From an uncultured delta proteobacterium (GTDB lineage Bacteria > Myxococcota_A > Polyangia > Polyangiales > Polyangiaceae), in the NCBI GenBank assembly GCA_903858055.1, contig CAIOHM010000432.1, forward strand, positions 1 to 6,327: a DNA stretch of 6,327 nucleotides. The letters run 5' to 3'. The notes below the pieces were generated by a model, which made no database searches, had not been told where the DNA came from, and was given only the letters and a program-made list of their open reading frames with translations. A program made the position numbers and the translations under genes. Shown here piece after piece: positions 5,331-6,327 of the stretch; position 1 is the first letter of the stretch, and the number at the start of each line of letters is the position of its first letter.

Positions 5331-6327
5331 TGGGAGCCTTCACCGCGGCGCAACGCAAGCGCCTCGATGCACTCTACACCCACTCCGAGGGTCGCGCGCA
5401 CCTCGTCGCCGTGACCGTCGAGGCGTTCGGCACCGAGAGCCTCGTGCGCGGGGTCTTCTCGAACGGCCTCACGGTGCTCGTCCTCGAAGATCATGCCGCA
5501 CCGGTGGTGGCGGTGCACAGCTGGTTCAAGGTCGGCTCGCGCTGCGAAAAGCCCGGGAAGACCGGCATTTGCCACCTCTTCGAGCACCTCATGTTCGGCG
5601 AGACCAAGAGCCTCCGCCCCGGGGCCTTCGACCGCAAGCTCGAGGACGCCGGCGCCGAGACCAACGCGGCGACCTGGTGCGATTGGACCTTCTACCACGA
5701 GACCGTGCCTGCCGACCGCGTGCGCCTGGCGCTCACGCTCGAGGCCGAGCGCATGGCGAACCTCGTGCTCCGTGAGCCTCAGGTCGCGAGCGAAAAAGAG
5801 GTCGTCGCCAACGAGCGCCGCATGCGCGTCGAAGACGATCTCGATGGCTGGGCCTCGGAGCGCCTGTGGGAGCTCGCCTTCTCGAAGCACGCGTACCGCA
5901 TCCCCACGATCGGCTCGATGGAGGACATCCTCGCCTTCACGCCGGAAGATTGCGAGCGCTTCTATACGACGTATTACGCACCCAACGCCTGCACCCTCGT
6001 GCTCGTGGGCGCGATCGAGCCGGCAAAGGCCCTGGCGCTCGTGCGTGAGACCCACGGGCACCTCACGGCCTCGACCCTGCCCGCGGAGGACCTCGAGCCC
6101 GAACCGCCGCAGACCACCCCGCGCCGCCTCGAAGCGCGCAAGCCCACTTCCTCCGAGCGCGTCCAGCTCGCGTACCACGGCCCTGCCCTCGGCGACGCCG
6201 ATCACGCGGCGATGAGCCTCCTCATCGAGGTGCTCGCCGGCGGTCGCGCGAGTCGCTTGCACCAGGCGATCGTGCGCGAGGGCGAGCTGGCGACCGAGAT
6301 CGGCGCGACGTGCGGCTCCTTCCGTGA
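5330..6327 (+). CDS. M16 family zinc metallopeptidase (3' end outside window)
   Basis: This encodes the N-terminal 332 residues of an M16 (pitrilysin/insulinase-like) peptidase; the gene continues beyond the right edge. These enzymes form a clamshell that degrades short peptides. The inverted zinc motif HxxEH is HLFEH at residues 82-86 (His82 and His86 as ligands, Glu85 as catalytic base). The third ligand is Glu162 in VANERR, 75 residues after His86, matching the family spacing. FSNGLTVLVLEDHAAPVVAV (43-62) is the typical first strand, and TYYAPNACTLVLVG lies near 215-228, at the end of the first domain. The second domain begins around residue 270 and is truncated. There is no obvious signal peptide: the first 40 residues are hydrophilic, so a cytoplasmic location is likely, unlike many Gram-negative M16 proteins. 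The start is fixed by the TGATG overlap with lepA and AAGG at 5316-5319. Whether it is the active or inactive partner of a pair cannot be told, but its zinc site is intact. Confidence 0.92.
   Translation, partial: MGAFTAAQRKRLDALYTHSEGRAHLVAVTVEAFGTESLVRGVFSNGLTVLVLEDHAAPVVAVHSWFKVGSRCEKPGKTGICHLFEHLMFGETKSLRPGAFDRKLEDAGAETNAATWCDWTFYHETVPADRVRLALTLEAERMANLVLREPQVASEKEVVANERRMRVEDDLDGWASERLWELAFSKHAYRIPTIGSMEDILAFTPEDCERFYTTYYAPNACTLVLVGAIEPAKALALVRETHGHLTASTLPAEDLEPEPPQTTPRRLEARKPTSSERVQLAYHGPALGDADHAAMSLLIEVLAGGRASRLHQAIVREGELATEIGATCGSFR

Noticed and set aside
5198..6262. A 354-codon open frame on the minus strand across the M16 peptidase gene
   Set aside because: It is antisense to a gene with intact HxxEH and downstream glutamate motifs, and its translation shows no recognisable domain.
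1..6327. CRISPR array, tRNA, rRNA or transposase
   Set aside because: No regularly spaced repeats, cloverleaf, rRNA motif or transposase-like protein was seen when reading both strands.

Overview
The window is GC-rich throughout and strongly codon-biased towards G/C third positions. Together with a lysine- and arginine-tailed protein style, a lipoprotein carrying DxNxDG repeats and the small ribbon-helix-helix protein upstream of lepA, this suggests a deltaproteobacterial-type genome, most probably a myxobacterium (Myxococcota, perhaps Polyangia). That placement is an inference from sequence style; there is no rRNA or tRNA gene here to settle it. No mobile element, CRISPR array or RNA gene was recognised.

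Layout, left to right. (1) 1-1135, minus strand: most of an RluB-type 23S rRNA pseudouridine synthase, running off the left edge inside a long arginine/proline-rich tail. (2) 1162-1515, plus strand: a small single-domain cupin of the mannose-6-phosphate isomerase type, divergent from rluB with only 26 bp between the start codons. (3) 1546-1583: a strong hairpin with T tracts on both strands, a bidirectional terminator between convergent units. (4) 1601-3024, minus strand: two paralogous exported proteins, a lipoprotein followed by a secreted protein, whose reading frames overlap by one base (TGATG). Both carry a roughly 24-residue repeat with EF-hand-like DxNxDGxxD loops. (5) 3025-3228: a divergent intergenic region with candidate promoters and short direct repeats. 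(6) 3229-3444, plus strand: a 71-residue ribbon-helix-helix protein. (7) 3525-5330, plus strand: complete lepA (elongation factor 4). (8) From 5330 to the right edge: an M16 zinc metallopeptidase, joined to lepA by another TGATG overlap and cut off by the window.

Functionally there is a translation theme at the two ends (rRNA pseudouridylation and the ribosomal GTPase LepA), a sugar-phosphate-type cupin, and an envelope pair of calcium-loop repeat proteins. The repeat-protein operon is the least described part of the window. The rest is recognisable housekeeping with a few local oddities: start-to-start spacing of 26 bp, a perfect palindrome ahead of lepA, and coupling of lepA to a peptidase gene instead of the signal peptidase gene lepB seen after lepA in many proteobacteria.
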